DNA of 21,727 nucleotides, from contig DCCQ01000076.1 of assembly GCA_002314195.1 (NCBI GenBank), positions 15,055 to 36,781 on the forward strand. Direction: 5' to 3'. Source of the stretch: Bacteroidales bacterium UBA1077. GTDB lineage: Bacteria > Bacteroidota > Bacteroidia > Bacteroidales > UBA932. The position numbers and the translations under genes were made by a program. Shown piece after piece: positions 15,297 through 21,727 of the stretch. Under the pieces are notes generated by a model that saw nothing but the letters and a program-made list of their open reading frames with translations, was not told the DNA's origin and did no database searches. Numbering within the stretch: the first letter of the stretch is position 1; each line of letters begins with the position of its first letter.

Positions 15297-16682
15297 TCAC
15301 GCGCTGAAGTCCACATTTCCGAACGCTAAGGTAGGAATAAGTTTTGACTTACAGAACCTTGCGTCGTTCCCTGAGGCCAGAAGATTGTTCCAAAGAGTGA
15401 GGAGATTGCCTGTGATGAGCATCTCTCTTACCGGATGCGCTATCTTTCCGTCCTTGAAAAGGAAGCCTTCCACACCGAACGAGAAGTCTCCGGTGGCGGA
15501 GTTGCTGTTGCCGCCGTTGAAGCCGGTCACGAGGATGCCGTCGCCTACAAGCCGCATCAGTTCGGCTTTGCCGCAGGTCGCTTCGACAGGCTCAGCGACC
15601 GGGCAGGTGACCGACGGTGCGACGCAAGGCAAAAGCACAGGCCTAGTAGCGTCCTCAATAGTCGGCTCGACCCCCATCTTCCGCGACATGTAAGTGTTCA
15701 CGAAATACTCCTTGACCACACCTTTCTCGATGATAGGTGTCTCGGCTGTCGCAACCCCCTCTGAATCAAACAACCTCGACCCAGTCTCCCCGACGCTGAC
15801 AGGCTTGTCCCAAATATTCAGCCACTCCGGGAACACCTTCTTTCCCAGCGAATCCAGCATGAATGAATTTTTCTGCTGCAATGAATATCCTCCCAGAGCG
15901 TTCAGAACAGGCGTGACCAGTCTCGACGCCACCTCGCTGTCAATCACCATGTTGTATTTCCCGCTCTCGACCTTGACCGGCCCTATCTGCGACATCGCCC
16001 TCCTGAAAGCGGTCTCGCCGCAATCCTGGATATTCAAATCCTTGAGCATCGGTGTGGCGTCCCACCAGTAACTGCTGTACCGGTCGCCGGCCGCATCCTG
16101 AACCGTCACCTCGACCCCATATTCAAAGGAAGTCTCGGTGTGGCGGCAGCGCAGCCCGTTGGAATCAATCACCAGCGTGTCAAAGATGGAGTCTGAATAT
16201 TCCCCCTCTTCCGAGATGAGTCCGTCGCCGCAGTGCTTTTTGAACATGCTTGCGTCGATGGCCATTTTCAGCCTTTCGTCGGACGTCAGGGCCGGATAAT
16301 TCTCGTCATACAGCCCGAGTTCCTTGCCTGTCACAGCGTTTTTCGCCGTCCTGGACGGATCCGGCAGGTCTCTGCACGGGTCTTCCGCCAGCATCCTGAC
16401 TGTGGCTATCGCTTTCTTCAGGAAATCGTCCAGCTCGCTTTCAATCAGTCTGTTGGTGGAGAAACTTCCGAACTTTCCGTCTACAAACAGGCAGACGCTT
16501 ATCGATCTGTCTAGGCAATGATTCACCTTGTCTAACTCCCCGTTGAGAGTTCCGAACAGTTCCATAAGGCTTTTGTTCAGAGTGATGCGGACCTTGTCCG
16601 CCCCAAGGCTGAGAGCCTTTTGAAGGCAGACGTCCGCGACCTTGATCTCCTGCTCCGTAAGCATTCCGTTGATCTCTTCCAT
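15297..16682 (-). CDS. pmbA: PmbA/TldE subunit of the TldD-PmbA protease
   Basis: 461 residues. It lacks the HExxxH site, as expected for the non-catalytic partner. Seen motifs: GADKVRITLNKSLMELFGTLNGELD, then EEGEYSDSIFDTLVIDSNGLRCRHTET, GGYSLQQKNSF, GSRLFDSEGVATAETPIIEKGVVKEYFVNTYMSRKMG and VTGFNGGNSNSATGDFSFGVEGF. With TldD it forms a heterodimeric metalloprotease that acts on peptides. Residues about 353-372, between RPVLLP and GDGILVTGF, hold about 15 extra residues containing VAEPVEAT, encoded by a 25-nt palindrome (see separate entry). The start lies 1 nt after the tldD stop with GGAGGA 7 nt upstream. ATG for M7 is an alternative start. Confidence 0.92.
   Translation of the reverse strand: MEEINGMLTEQEIKVADVCLQKALSLGADKVRITLNKSLMELFGTLNGELDKVNHCLDRSISVCLFVDGKFGSFSTNRLIESELDDFLKKAIATVRMLAEDPCRDLPDPSRTAKNAVTGKELGLYDENYPALTSDERLKMAIDASMFKKHCGDGLISEEGEYSDSIFDTLVIDSNGLRCRHTETSFEYGVEVTVQDAAGDRYSSYWWDATPMLKDLNIQDCGETAFRRAMSQIGPVKVESGKYNMVIDSEVASRLVTPVLNALGGYSLQQKNSFMLDSLGKKVFPEWLNIWDKPVSVGETGSRLFDSEGVATAETPIIEKGVVKEYFVNTYMSRKMGVEPTIEDATRPVLLPCVAPSVTCPVAEPVEATCGKAELMRLVGDGILVTGFNGGNSNSATGDFSFGVEGFLFKDGKIAHPVREMLITGNLLTLWNNLLASGNDARFCKSKLIPTLAFGNVDFSA
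15576..15600. repeat. REP-like 25-nt palindrome inside pmbA
   Basis: GGTCGCT (15576-15582) and AGCGACC (15594-15600) are perfect 7-bp inverted arms around the core TCGACAGGCTC. On the coding strand it reads V-A-E-P-V-E-A-T in frame with pmbA. Short GC-rich palindromes with the core CAGGCTCAG/CTGAGCCTG are, to my knowledge, dispersed in many bacterial genomes and give peptides of the type AEPVEAT. No second copy was seen in this window. Confidence 0.7.
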
Positions 16683-16683
16683 T

Positions 16684-18108
16684 CTATTCTCCTCCGACCG
16701 TCAGTTTGTTTATCAGTACCGTAGGGATTCCGCAAGACACCGGACAGCTCTGTCCCTTGCCGCAGGTCCATGCCCCGTTGTCGATTTTCAGGTCATTGCC
16801 TACGGCCACAATGTCAGCCAGAGCCTGCGGCCCGTTGCCGATGATGTTGATGTCTTTCACTGGCTGGGTAAGCCTTCCGTTCTCGATCAGGAACCCGCTC
16901 TTGACGAAGAACGTGAAATCTCCCTCTCCGATCTGGACCTCACCGTTGCTGAACTGGTCCACGTATATTCCTTTTTTCACAGATGCGATGATGCTGTCCT
17001 TGTCTGCCTTTCCGCTTTCCATGTAGGTGGCTCTCATTCTCGGGATAGGGGCGTAGCGGAACGATTCCCTCCGTCCGTTGCCGGTAGGGGAGACCCCGTA
17101 GAACCCTGCGCTTATCCGGTCGTGCAGGTAAGAAGTCAGGACACCGTCCTTAACCATATATGTTTTCTGTCCTTGAACGCCCTCGTCATCGAAATTGATC
17201 GCACCCCTGTTGAACGGAATCGTCCCGTCATCCACAATAGAAATGTTCCCGTCACAGATTTTCTGTCCCATTTTCTCAGAGAAGACCGACTGTCCCTTCC
17301 TGTTGAAATCAGCCTCGAAAGCGTGCCCCATGGCCTCGTGAAGCAATATTCCCGAAGCTCCTGCCCCCATCACTACCGGCATCTGTCCGCCTTTAGGACG
17401 CTTCGCCGCGAATCTGTCATCAATTCCGGAGACTATGCTGTCGGCCATCCCGTCCAGAAGCGATTCGGTCAGCATCTCTGTTCCCGCGCGGTAGGACCTT
17501 GATGTGTTCTTGTTCTCGATTTTTCCGTTTTGGCTGAAAACGACCGACGCCGAAAGGGTTCCCATCGGCCTTGTCTCGCATGCCAGTTCTCCCAAGGAGT
17601 TGAACATCAAGATGTCGCTGACCTGTCCGGAGAACGACACGATGATCTTGACTATTCTTGAATCCTTCGCCGCGATCTTTGTCTCCAGCATCTCCAGCCA
17701 AGGAACAAGCCGCGTCGCGTCGGAGGATCTCCAGTCGGATTCGTAGGGATATCTATCCTTCGGAGTCGCGATAGACTTGCAATGAACCACTTCCACGCTC
17801 CCGGTAACTCCTTCCGCAATCTTTGACGCCGCCAGAGCCGCCTCCGCCATCGAGCGTGGATCCGTGCTTTCAGAGTAGGCATAGCCGGTCTTGTCACCTT
17901 TGAGGACTCTGATTCCGACGCCATAGTCGATGTGGAATCCACCTGACGAGACGATTCCGTCCCTCAGCAGCAGATCATTGTAGGAAGTGTTCTCGAAGAA
18001 CAGGTCGCAATAACTCCCGCCTCCTTTCAGACCGTCTGCCGCAAGCCTTCCCAACTGAGCCTCGCTGACTTGAAACAGATTGAGATAGAAATTTTTATCC
18101 TTGTACAT
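16684..18108 (-). CDS. tldD: TldD catalytic subunit of the TldD-PmbA protease
   Basis: 475 residues, the usual TldD size. The zinc site is GILLHEAMGHAFEADF, with His257, Glu258 and His262 of HExxxH. Other family blocks: YCDLFFENTSYNDLLLRDG, then GVGIRVLKGDKTGYAYSE, GQKICDGNISIVDDG, GAINFDDEGV, SFRYAPIPRMRATYMESG and DNGAWTCGKGQSCPVSCG at the C-terminus, which has additional Cys. In E. coli the pair processes microcin B17 precursor and degrades CcdA; no such substrate gene is visible here. The ATG at 18106-18108 is chosen because homology begins there; it overlaps the zeta-like gene by 14 nt. A frame running further upstream is Arg-rich and only shadows that gene. Confidence 0.93.
   Translation of the reverse strand: MYKDKNFYLNLFQVSEAQLGRLAADGLKGGGSYCDLFFENTSYNDLLLRDGIVSSGGFHIDYGVGIRVLKGDKTGYAYSESTDPRSMAEAALAASKIAEGVTGSVEVVHCKSIATPKDRYPYESDWRSSDATRLVPWLEMLETKIAAKDSRIVKIIVSFSGQVSDILMFNSLGELACETRPMGTLSASVVFSQNGKIENKNTSRSYRAGTEMLTESLLDGMADSIVSGIDDRFAAKRPKGGQMPVVMGAGASGILLHEAMGHAFEADFNRKGQSVFSEKMGQKICDGNISIVDDGTIPFNRGAINFDDEGVQGQKTYMVKDGVLTSYLHDRISAGFYGVSPTGNGRRESFRYAPIPRMRATYMESGKADKDSIIASVKKGIYVDQFSNGEVQIGEGDFTFFVKSGFLIENGRLTQPVKDINIIGNGPQALADIVAVGNDLKIDNGAWTCGKGQSCPVSCGIPTVLINKLTVGGE
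16688..16695 (-). promoter_or_regulatory. Shine-Dalgarno site of pmbA within the end of tldD
   Basis: On the minus strand GGAGGAGA (16695-16688) is the last coding part of tldD (Gly-Gly-Glu) and lies 7 nt from the pmbA ATG. It fixes the pmbA start and suggests translational coupling of the two subunits of one enzyme. Confidence 0.6.
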
Positions 18109-18718
18109 TCTTTGCTTTCCTTTTTTCTTCTTCCAGATGTTTTTCGTATTCAGCGTTGATCGCCTGGATCTTGCTGAACTTCTCCGGCTCCCGGATGATC
18201 TTCCCGTCCTCCGACGCCTCCGCGACGATCGAGAAGGGCACCGTCGAGTTGTCAAGCAGGAGCCATCTGTCACAGAGCGGCATAAAATCTCTGAACAGGT
18301 AGTGAAGCCCGACGTTGTAGCGCCGCCTGATTGTCTCTTCCTTGATGTTGTGCCCTCCGGCCGCCACCCTGGCCGCCACCCTGGAGACTGCCAGGTCCGG
18401 TGAGTTGAGCCAGAAGTAAAGAATCGTCACATAGTAGCCTGCCTCTTTGGCCTCTTTTATCACTTTCAGCAGGAACCGTGTGGCAAGCGTGGTTTCTATG
18501 CAGAAATCAGCCTTCTTTTGGAGAAGAAACCTCATTTTCATCAGCATGTACCGGCTGGCCGCCACATAGACGCTTTCCGGATGGAACGGCGATAGGCTTT
18601 TCGCGAACTCGTCGGAGTTCACGAACTCGCTGCATTCCAGCATTCCGGGCAGAAGCGCATAAGATGCGGTAGTCTTCCCGGAACCGTTGCAACCGGCTAT
18701 GATGAAAAGTCTTGGCAT
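18095..18718 (-). CDS. Zeta-toxin-family P-loop kinase
   Basis: 207 residues. MPRLFIIAGCNGSGKTTASYALLPG is the Walker A loop. EFVNSDEFAKSLSPF and DFCIETTLATRFLLKVIKEAKEAGY are the zeta-family N-D-E and E-T-T-L motifs. YVTILYFWLNSPDLAVSRV gives an ABC-like strand, and AAGGHNIKEETIRRRYNVGLHYLF carries the basic G-H-N-I-x-x-x-x-I-x-R-R phosphate-binding segment of these kinases. Zeta toxins phosphorylate UDP-N-acetylglucosamine, but many chromosomal relatives are of unknown role. No epsilon-like antitoxin lies before or after it. It overlaps the tldD start by 14 nt, so it is likely co-translated with tldD. The C-terminus is Lys/Glu-rich. Function in this context is unknown. Confidence 0.85.
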   Translation of the reverse strand: MPRLFIIAGCNGSGKTTASYALLPGMLECSEFVNSDEFAKSLSPFHPESVYVAASRYMLMKMRFLLQKKADFCIETTLATRFLLKVIKEAKEAGYYVTILYFWLNSPDLAVSRVAARVAAGGHNIKEETIRRRYNVGLHYLFRDFMPLCDRWLLLDNSTVPFSIVAEASEDGKIIREPEKFSKIQAINAEYEKHLEEEKRKAKNVQG

Positions 18719-18786
18719 ATTTCCCTTTCCTGCTGGCGGACAATCATTGACGAATATAGCAGACTGTCAGCCATATTTACTATTAT

Positions 18787-18800
18787 ACGAATATATTCGT
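18787..18800. repeat. 14-bp perfect palindrome
   Basis: ACGAATATATTCGT reads the same on both strands and lies between the end of the TIGR02757 gene (its last base is the first of that stop codon) and the zeta-like gene. It may be a regulator site for the zeta-tldD-pmbA group. The site is AT-rich, so chance is possible. The rest of the 81-nt gap shows no clear promoter, although TATATTCG (18758-18751, minus) is a one-mismatch -7 box without a -33 partner. Confidence 0.4.
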
Positions 18801-19519
18801 TATTTTGTTTTGATCGGCTTAGGATGTGTGACACCGTAGCCGAAAAGGGAGAAGTCTCCCTTGCAAGGATCACCCGGGAATATGTCCGCGAAGCAGCCGG
18901 TGATTTCCTTCACCGTGGTGATGTCTTTCTGCTTCCTGGCCGTAAGGCCAAGGGCTGTCGCCTCGTCATGGACGTGCACGTCCAGAGGGATTAGAAGGTC
19001 GGCGGGATCAGTGTCCTTCCATATTCCCAGATCCACCTTGCCGTCGTTTCTGACCATCCAGCGCCTCATCATGTTGATCTTTTTGTTGGGAGCCTTCAGG
19101 TCTGTCTTTTGGCCGTAGATTTCGGTTCTGAACTCGTCTTGTGACAGGGATTCGAGCGAAGTCCTTGATTCGTAGGCCTTTTTGAGACGCGAGCATATTC
19201 CCGCGACTTCGCTCCATTTGACTGTGCGGTGGATGCTGGTGTCGTCGTCGCGCCACTTGCCCCTCATCACATATTCATAAGGCTTCCAGTCCATTTCGTC
19301 AAACAGTCTGCCACAGTCCCGGATGATCATCGCCCTGCGCCCCCAGGCGAAGTGGGCAGCGAAGACAGCCGCGATCTCCACATCCGCCAAGGAGCGTTTC
19401 CCGGCCTTGAAACGCTGTGCGAACAAGGTCGGGAAAGCTATCGGATCTTCCTGAAAGTACTGAGGGTTGTTGTAGGTCTCAGTCCACAGGATCAATGTTT
19501 GTCTTGTCTCTTCGGTCAT
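18800..19519 (-). CDS. TIGR02757 (DUF2400) family protein
   Basis: 239 residues, the usual length of this Bacteroidota-rich family. Hallmarks are DPIAFPTLFAQRF near the N-terminus, VEIAAVFAAHFAWGRRAMIIRDCGRLFDEMD, then NMMRRWMVRNDGKVDLGIWKD, and PLDVHVHDEATALGLTARKQKD, the equivalent of the P-L-D-x-H-x-x-x-x-x-x-x-L-G-L-x-x-R-K-Q family signature. The C-terminus is GDFSLFGYGVTH. The end motif recalls helix-hairpin-helix glycosylases, but no enzyme activity has been shown that I know of. The ATG directly follows the stop codon of the peptide transporter (TAAATG). Family sure, function unknown. Confidence 0.9.
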   Translation of the reverse strand: MTEETRQTLILWTETYNNPQYFQEDPIAFPTLFAQRFKAGKRSLADVEIAAVFAAHFAWGRRAMIIRDCGRLFDEMDWKPYEYVMRGKWRDDDTSIHRTVKWSEVAGICSRLKKAYESRTSLESLSQDEFRTEIYGQKTDLKAPNKKINMMRRWMVRNDGKVDLGIWKDTDPADLLIPLDVHVHDEATALGLTARKQKDITTVKEITGCFADIFPGDPCKGDFSLFGYGVTHPKPIKTK

Positions 19520-21091
19520 TTACTTGGTCACCTTCTCAAGCCACTTGACCATTCCGAGCATCACGCCCATGGCCACAAGGCACATGCAGAGGAACACGCT
19601 CCAGCAAGCCCACAGAGGCATCTTGTTGTACATCAGAGGTCCGATCCACAAGAAGAGGTTTCCGACCGCTGTTGCGCCGAGCCAGAGTCCCTGGCAAAGT
19701 CCGAGCAGATGCTTCGGTGCCACCTTGGACACGAAAGAGAGTCCGAGAGGGGAGATGAAGAGCTCGGCCACTGTGAGGAAGAAATATGTGGCGATCAGCA
19801 CCCAAGGTCCAGCCTTCATGGTTGCCTGCTGAGCCACGTCCATCCCTCTGAAATCAGTTGCTGACGGGTAACCCATAGCACCTGAGAATATCGCAAGGAA
19901 CAGATATGCCGTGGCGGCGATGCCCATTCCGTAGGCAATCTTGCGAGGGGTCGAGATCTGCTTGCCTCTCTTGCCGAGGGCTCCGAAGATCCACATGATG
20001 ACAGGAGTCAGCACGATCACGAAGAACGGATTGACTGCCTGCCAGATTTCCGGAGCGATCTTGTCGGTGTTGACGAAGTCACGAGCGAAGAGCGAGAGGG
20101 ACTGTCCGTTCTGGTGGAATGCGAGCCAGAAGAAAATCACCACGCCGAGAACAGCGAACAGGGCGTACATCCTCTGCTTGATCTCCTTTGCCATGGTGGC
20201 TTTCTCCTCGGCGGTGTAGCCGGTGGAGGCGGAAGCCTCTTTCTTGGCAGGGGTAGGGAATTTCTTCTTGTTTACCATGAATATCACCAAAGAGATCATC
20301 ATGGCCACAACGGAGGCGATGAACGAGTAATGGATTCCGGCGTTGAACACGTCCAGATAACTTGTGCAGAAGTTGCCGATGGCCTCTCCGCCCTCTGACA
20401 GGCTCTGAAGGACTGCCGGATCAGTGATAGACTTTGTCGCCTCGGCCATGAAGTTGTCTGACTGTGTGCCCGAGGTGATGTACTCGTGGCAGAGCCTTGG
20501 CAGCTGCGAGTTGTAGACGAATCCGTTGACCTTCAGCCACCAGCTTCTCAGAAGAGGAGCCACGAACGGAGCCACGAGACCGCCGATGTTGATGAACACG
20601 TAGAAAATCTGGAATCCGGAGTCGCGCTTTCCCTGGGCCTCCTTGAGAGCCTCAGGTCCCTGCTTGGCGGCCTCGGCCTCGAAGTTGTCGTACATCTGTC
20701 CGACGATAGCCTGGAGGTTGCCCTTGAAGAGACCGTTGCCGAACGCGATCAGGAAGAGCGCGAAGCATGTAAGAGGCAGGAGCCAGGACTTGTTCTCAGG
20801 AGTCGCGAGGATCGGAACGGAGAGAACTACATAGCCAAGGGCCATGATGATGAGACCTTTCTGGATAGTCCCCTTGTAGTTCTGGGTGCGGTCGGCGATG
20901 ATGCCTCCCACAAGGCTGAGAATGTATATTCCCGCATAGAAGAATGAATAAATAAGCCCCCCTGTCTCGTCGCTCAGCCCGAACTTCGAGCAAAGGAAGA
21001 GTGTGAGAACCGCATTCATGATGTAGTACCCGAAGCGCTCGCCCATGTTGCTCAGCGCCGCTGAAATCAGTCCTTTAGGATGTCCTTTCAT
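19520..21091 (-). CDS. POT-family proton-coupled peptide transporter
   Basis: 523 residues, an inner-membrane MFS-type carrier with 12 or more helices. Near the N-terminus, SNMGERFGYYIMNAVLTLFL is the POT E-R-F-x-Y-Y motif. GGLIYSFFYAGIYILSLVGGIIADR follows, and RDSGFQIFYVFINIGGLVAPFVAPLL is the second PTR2 signature. Around residues 325-350, FFWLAFHQNGQSLSLFARDFV is the typical family W-x-x-x-x-Q-x-x-x-S block. It imports di- or tripeptides with protons; the precise substrate is not clear. It is the first gene of a five-gene same-strand group. A likely promoter lies at 21150-21181. Complete, with no disruptions seen. Confidence 0.9.
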   Translation of the reverse strand: MKGHPKGLISAALSNMGERFGYYIMNAVLTLFLCSKFGLSDETGGLIYSFFYAGIYILSLVGGIIADRTQNYKGTIQKGLIIMALGYVVLSVPILATPENKSWLLPLTCFALFLIAFGNGLFKGNLQAIVGQMYDNFEAEAAKQGPEALKEAQGKRDSGFQIFYVFINIGGLVAPFVAPLLRSWWLKVNGFVYNSQLPRLCHEYITSGTQSDNFMAEATKSITDPAVLQSLSEGGEAIGNFCTSYLDVFNAGIHYSFIASVVAMMISLVIFMVNKKKFPTPAKKEASASTGYTAEEKATMAKEIKQRMYALFAVLGVVIFFWLAFHQNGQSLSLFARDFVNTDKIAPEIWQAVNPFFVIVLTPVIMWIFGALGKRGKQISTPRKIAYGMGIAATAYLFLAIFSGAMGYPSATDFRGMDVAQQATMKAGPWVLIATYFFLTVAELFISPLGLSFVSKVAPKHLLGLCQGLWLGATAVGNLFLWIGPLMYNKMPLWACWSVFLCMCLVAMGVMLGMVKWLEKVTK

Positions 21092-21149
21092 ACACTGTTG
21101 TTTTCTTGTGATGTTGATGTGTTATAATTATTTCTAGCATAACAAGTCA

Positions 21150-21181
21150 CTAATATACGAAAAACTCCCAAACCCACCAAA
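21150..21181 (-). promoter_or_regulatory. Bacteroides-type promoter of the peptide transporter
   Basis: On the minus strand TTTG (21181-21178) lies 20 nt before TATATTAG (21157-21150), one mismatch from TAnnTTTG. The predicted start near 21145 gives a leader of about 50 nt. TAAATTTG (21185-21178) is an exact -7 box on its own, but it has no TTTG at the right distance upstream. Confidence 0.4.
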
Positions 21182-21192
21182 TTTATCGCATC

Positions 21193-21214
21193 GGCGTCCT
21201 TTGGGCGTCCTTTG
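21193..21214. repeat. Perfect 11-bp tandem duplication
   Basis: GGCGTCCTTTG occurs twice head to tail (21193-21203 and 21204-21214). It is followed directly by GCCC-ttc-GGGC (21216-21226), a small hairpin. It is GC-rich in an otherwise AT-rich gap, upstream of the predicted transporter promoter. Confidence 0.7.
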
Positions 21215-21252
21215 CGCCCTTCGGGCAGAGGTGATCGTAAAATATGGGACGT

Positions 21253-21320
21253 GCCAAAACAAATTCCACTTCAGAATTTTGCACGGTAGACCAAAATTCT
21301 GAAGTGGAATTTGTTTTGGC
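21253..21320. repeat. Perfect 29-bp inverted repeat with 10-nt loop
   Basis: The left arm 21253-21281 starts GCCAAAACAAATTCC and the right arm 21292-21320 ends GGAATTTGTTTTGGC. All 29 positions pair, and the loop is CACGGTAGAC. It lies between the 3' end of the unknown gene (stop at 21389) and the transporter promoter. No T tract follows on either side, so it is not a classical terminator. It could be a dispersed palindromic element or a very strong RNA hairpin. Confidence 0.9.
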
Positions 21321-21329
21321 TGCTTCAAT

Positions 21330-21352
21330 TACGAAGAGTTTTTTTCTTCGTA
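21330..21352. repeat. Second hairpin beside the 29-bp repeat
   Basis: TACGAAGA (21330-21337) pairs with TCTTCGTA (21345-21352) around a 7-nt T-rich loop. It lies 10 nt from the large inverted repeat and 37 nt from the end of the unknown gene. As the first hairpin met by transcripts from that gene it might help end them, but it has no T tract after it on the minus strand. Confidence 0.45.
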
Positions 21353-21388
21353 TGAGTGGCATTGTGACATGCTTCGGTGAACGCGCGG

Positions 21389-21727
21389 TTACTGCTTTAC
21401 GAAGAGGGATGCGAAGCCGAACATTTCAGAGCTGAAAGCGCTGTCATCCCACCAGTTCTCTCCGAATGGTGGTTTGTCGTAGTCGCGGAACTCAGTGACA
21501 AGCTTGCCGTCGAGTATTGTGAACACGATGACGGACTCACCGATAACTTCTTTGTCCTTGCTGAACGCCCGGTTGGCCGCAGAGAGTTTGTAGTACATGT
21601 TTGTATGTGTACCATAACTGTCATCCTCATCAGCCTCCATGAACATATTGCTTTCTGTGGCTGTGTTCTTTCCGATTATTGTACCTTTCGCTATCAGGTT
21701 CTTTGGCTCGGTCGGGGTAACTGTCGC
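21389..21727 (-). CDS. Unrecognised protein, 3' part only (runs off the window)
   Basis: 113 codons including the stop are visible. The frame is open to the last base of the window, so the 5' end lies outside. The visible part reads ATVTPTEPKNLIAKGTIIGK near the edge, then an Asp/Glu-rich turn EADEDDSYG, then YYKLSAANRAFSKDKEVIGES, VIVFTILDGKLVTEFRDYDKPP and an aromatic end FGENWWDDSAFSS. The alternation of charged and beta-branched residues suggests a beta-rich domain. I recognise no family. An internal ATG at 21646 is not needed as a start because the frame continues. Two hairpins follow the stop codon. Confidence 0.6.
   Translation of the reverse strand, partial: ATVTPTEPKNLIAKGTIIGKNTATESNMFMEADEDDSYGTHTNMYYKLSAANRAFSKDKEVIGESVIVFTILDGKLVTEFRDYDKPPFGENWWDDSAFSSEMFGFASLFVKQ

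Noticed and set aside
14668..15693. 341-codon plus-strand frame across slyD and pmbA
   Set aside because: It lies opposite two well-recognised genes and the gap between them. It has no domain and owes its length to high-GC codon shadowing.
18109..18273. N-terminal extension of tldD
   Set aside because: It gives a highly Arg/Ser-rich peptide that overlaps the zeta-like gene in another frame. TldD homology begins at 18108.

Overview
The window looks like a chromosomal segment of a member of the order Bacteroidales (phylum Bacteroidota). The evidence is a complete Mfa/Fim-type (type V) fimbrial operon with lipoprotein signal peptides and DUF3575/DUF3868-type outer-membrane partners, a TIGR02757/DUF2400 family protein, a BT0820-like HAD phosphatase, and promoters that fit the Bacteroides -33 TTTG / -7 TAnnTTTG pattern. 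I cannot assign a genus. No rRNA, tRNA, CRISPR array or transposase gene was seen.

Layout. (1) Positions 54-515 (-): a small HAD phosphatase. (2) Positions 516-1155: a divergent regulatory region. It has a good minus-strand promoter, about 120 nt of folded leader ending in a terminator-like stem plus T tract just before the HAD start (attenuator or small RNA), a row of 10-11 bp direct repeats (766-808), a strong plus-strand promoter (906-936) and a 20-codon leader ORF (998-1060). (3) Positions 1156-12039 (+): seven collinear genes. These are a DUF3575-like outer-membrane barrel, a DUF3868/OmpA/TPR protein, an Mfa1-type major fimbrillin, a FimB/Mfa2-type anchor, and three large lipoprotein pilins, the middle one carrying a C-terminal FISUMP/DUF1566-like lectin-fold domain. 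The junctions are 0-56 nt or overlapping, except for 134 nt between the major subunit and the anchor. That gap holds a long hairpin and a 12-bp tandem repeat that runs into the anchor start codon. (4) Positions 12121-15234 (-), convergent with the fimbrial operon: slyD-like FKBP isomerase, family 2 glycosyltransferase, trkA. (5) Positions 15297-21091 (-): POT-family peptide transporter, TIGR02757 protein, zeta-toxin-like kinase, tldD, pmbA/tldE, mostly abutting or overlapping. (6) Positions 21092-21388: non-coding, with an 11-bp tandem duplication and a perfect 29-bp inverted repeat. (7) Positions 21389-21727 (-): the 3' end of an unrecognised gene that runs off the window.

How it works together. 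Regions 2-3 appear to encode a whole surface fimbria. All subunits carry lipoprotein signals. Four of them also have a T-R-(A/G/S) motif 30-32 residues after the lipidated Cys, in the place where P. gingivalis pilins are cut by an Arg-specific protease. The anchor lacks that site, as expected for a subunit that stays lipidated. The minus-strand half is mostly housekeeping: protein folding, K+ uptake control, peptide uptake and the TldD/PmbA protease. A zeta-like kinase without a visible antitoxin is translationally linked to tldD. The most interesting non-gene signals are the regulatory structures in the fimbrial leader and the mfa1-mfa2 junction, a REP-like palindrome inserted in frame in pmbA, and the 29-bp inverted repeat near the right end.
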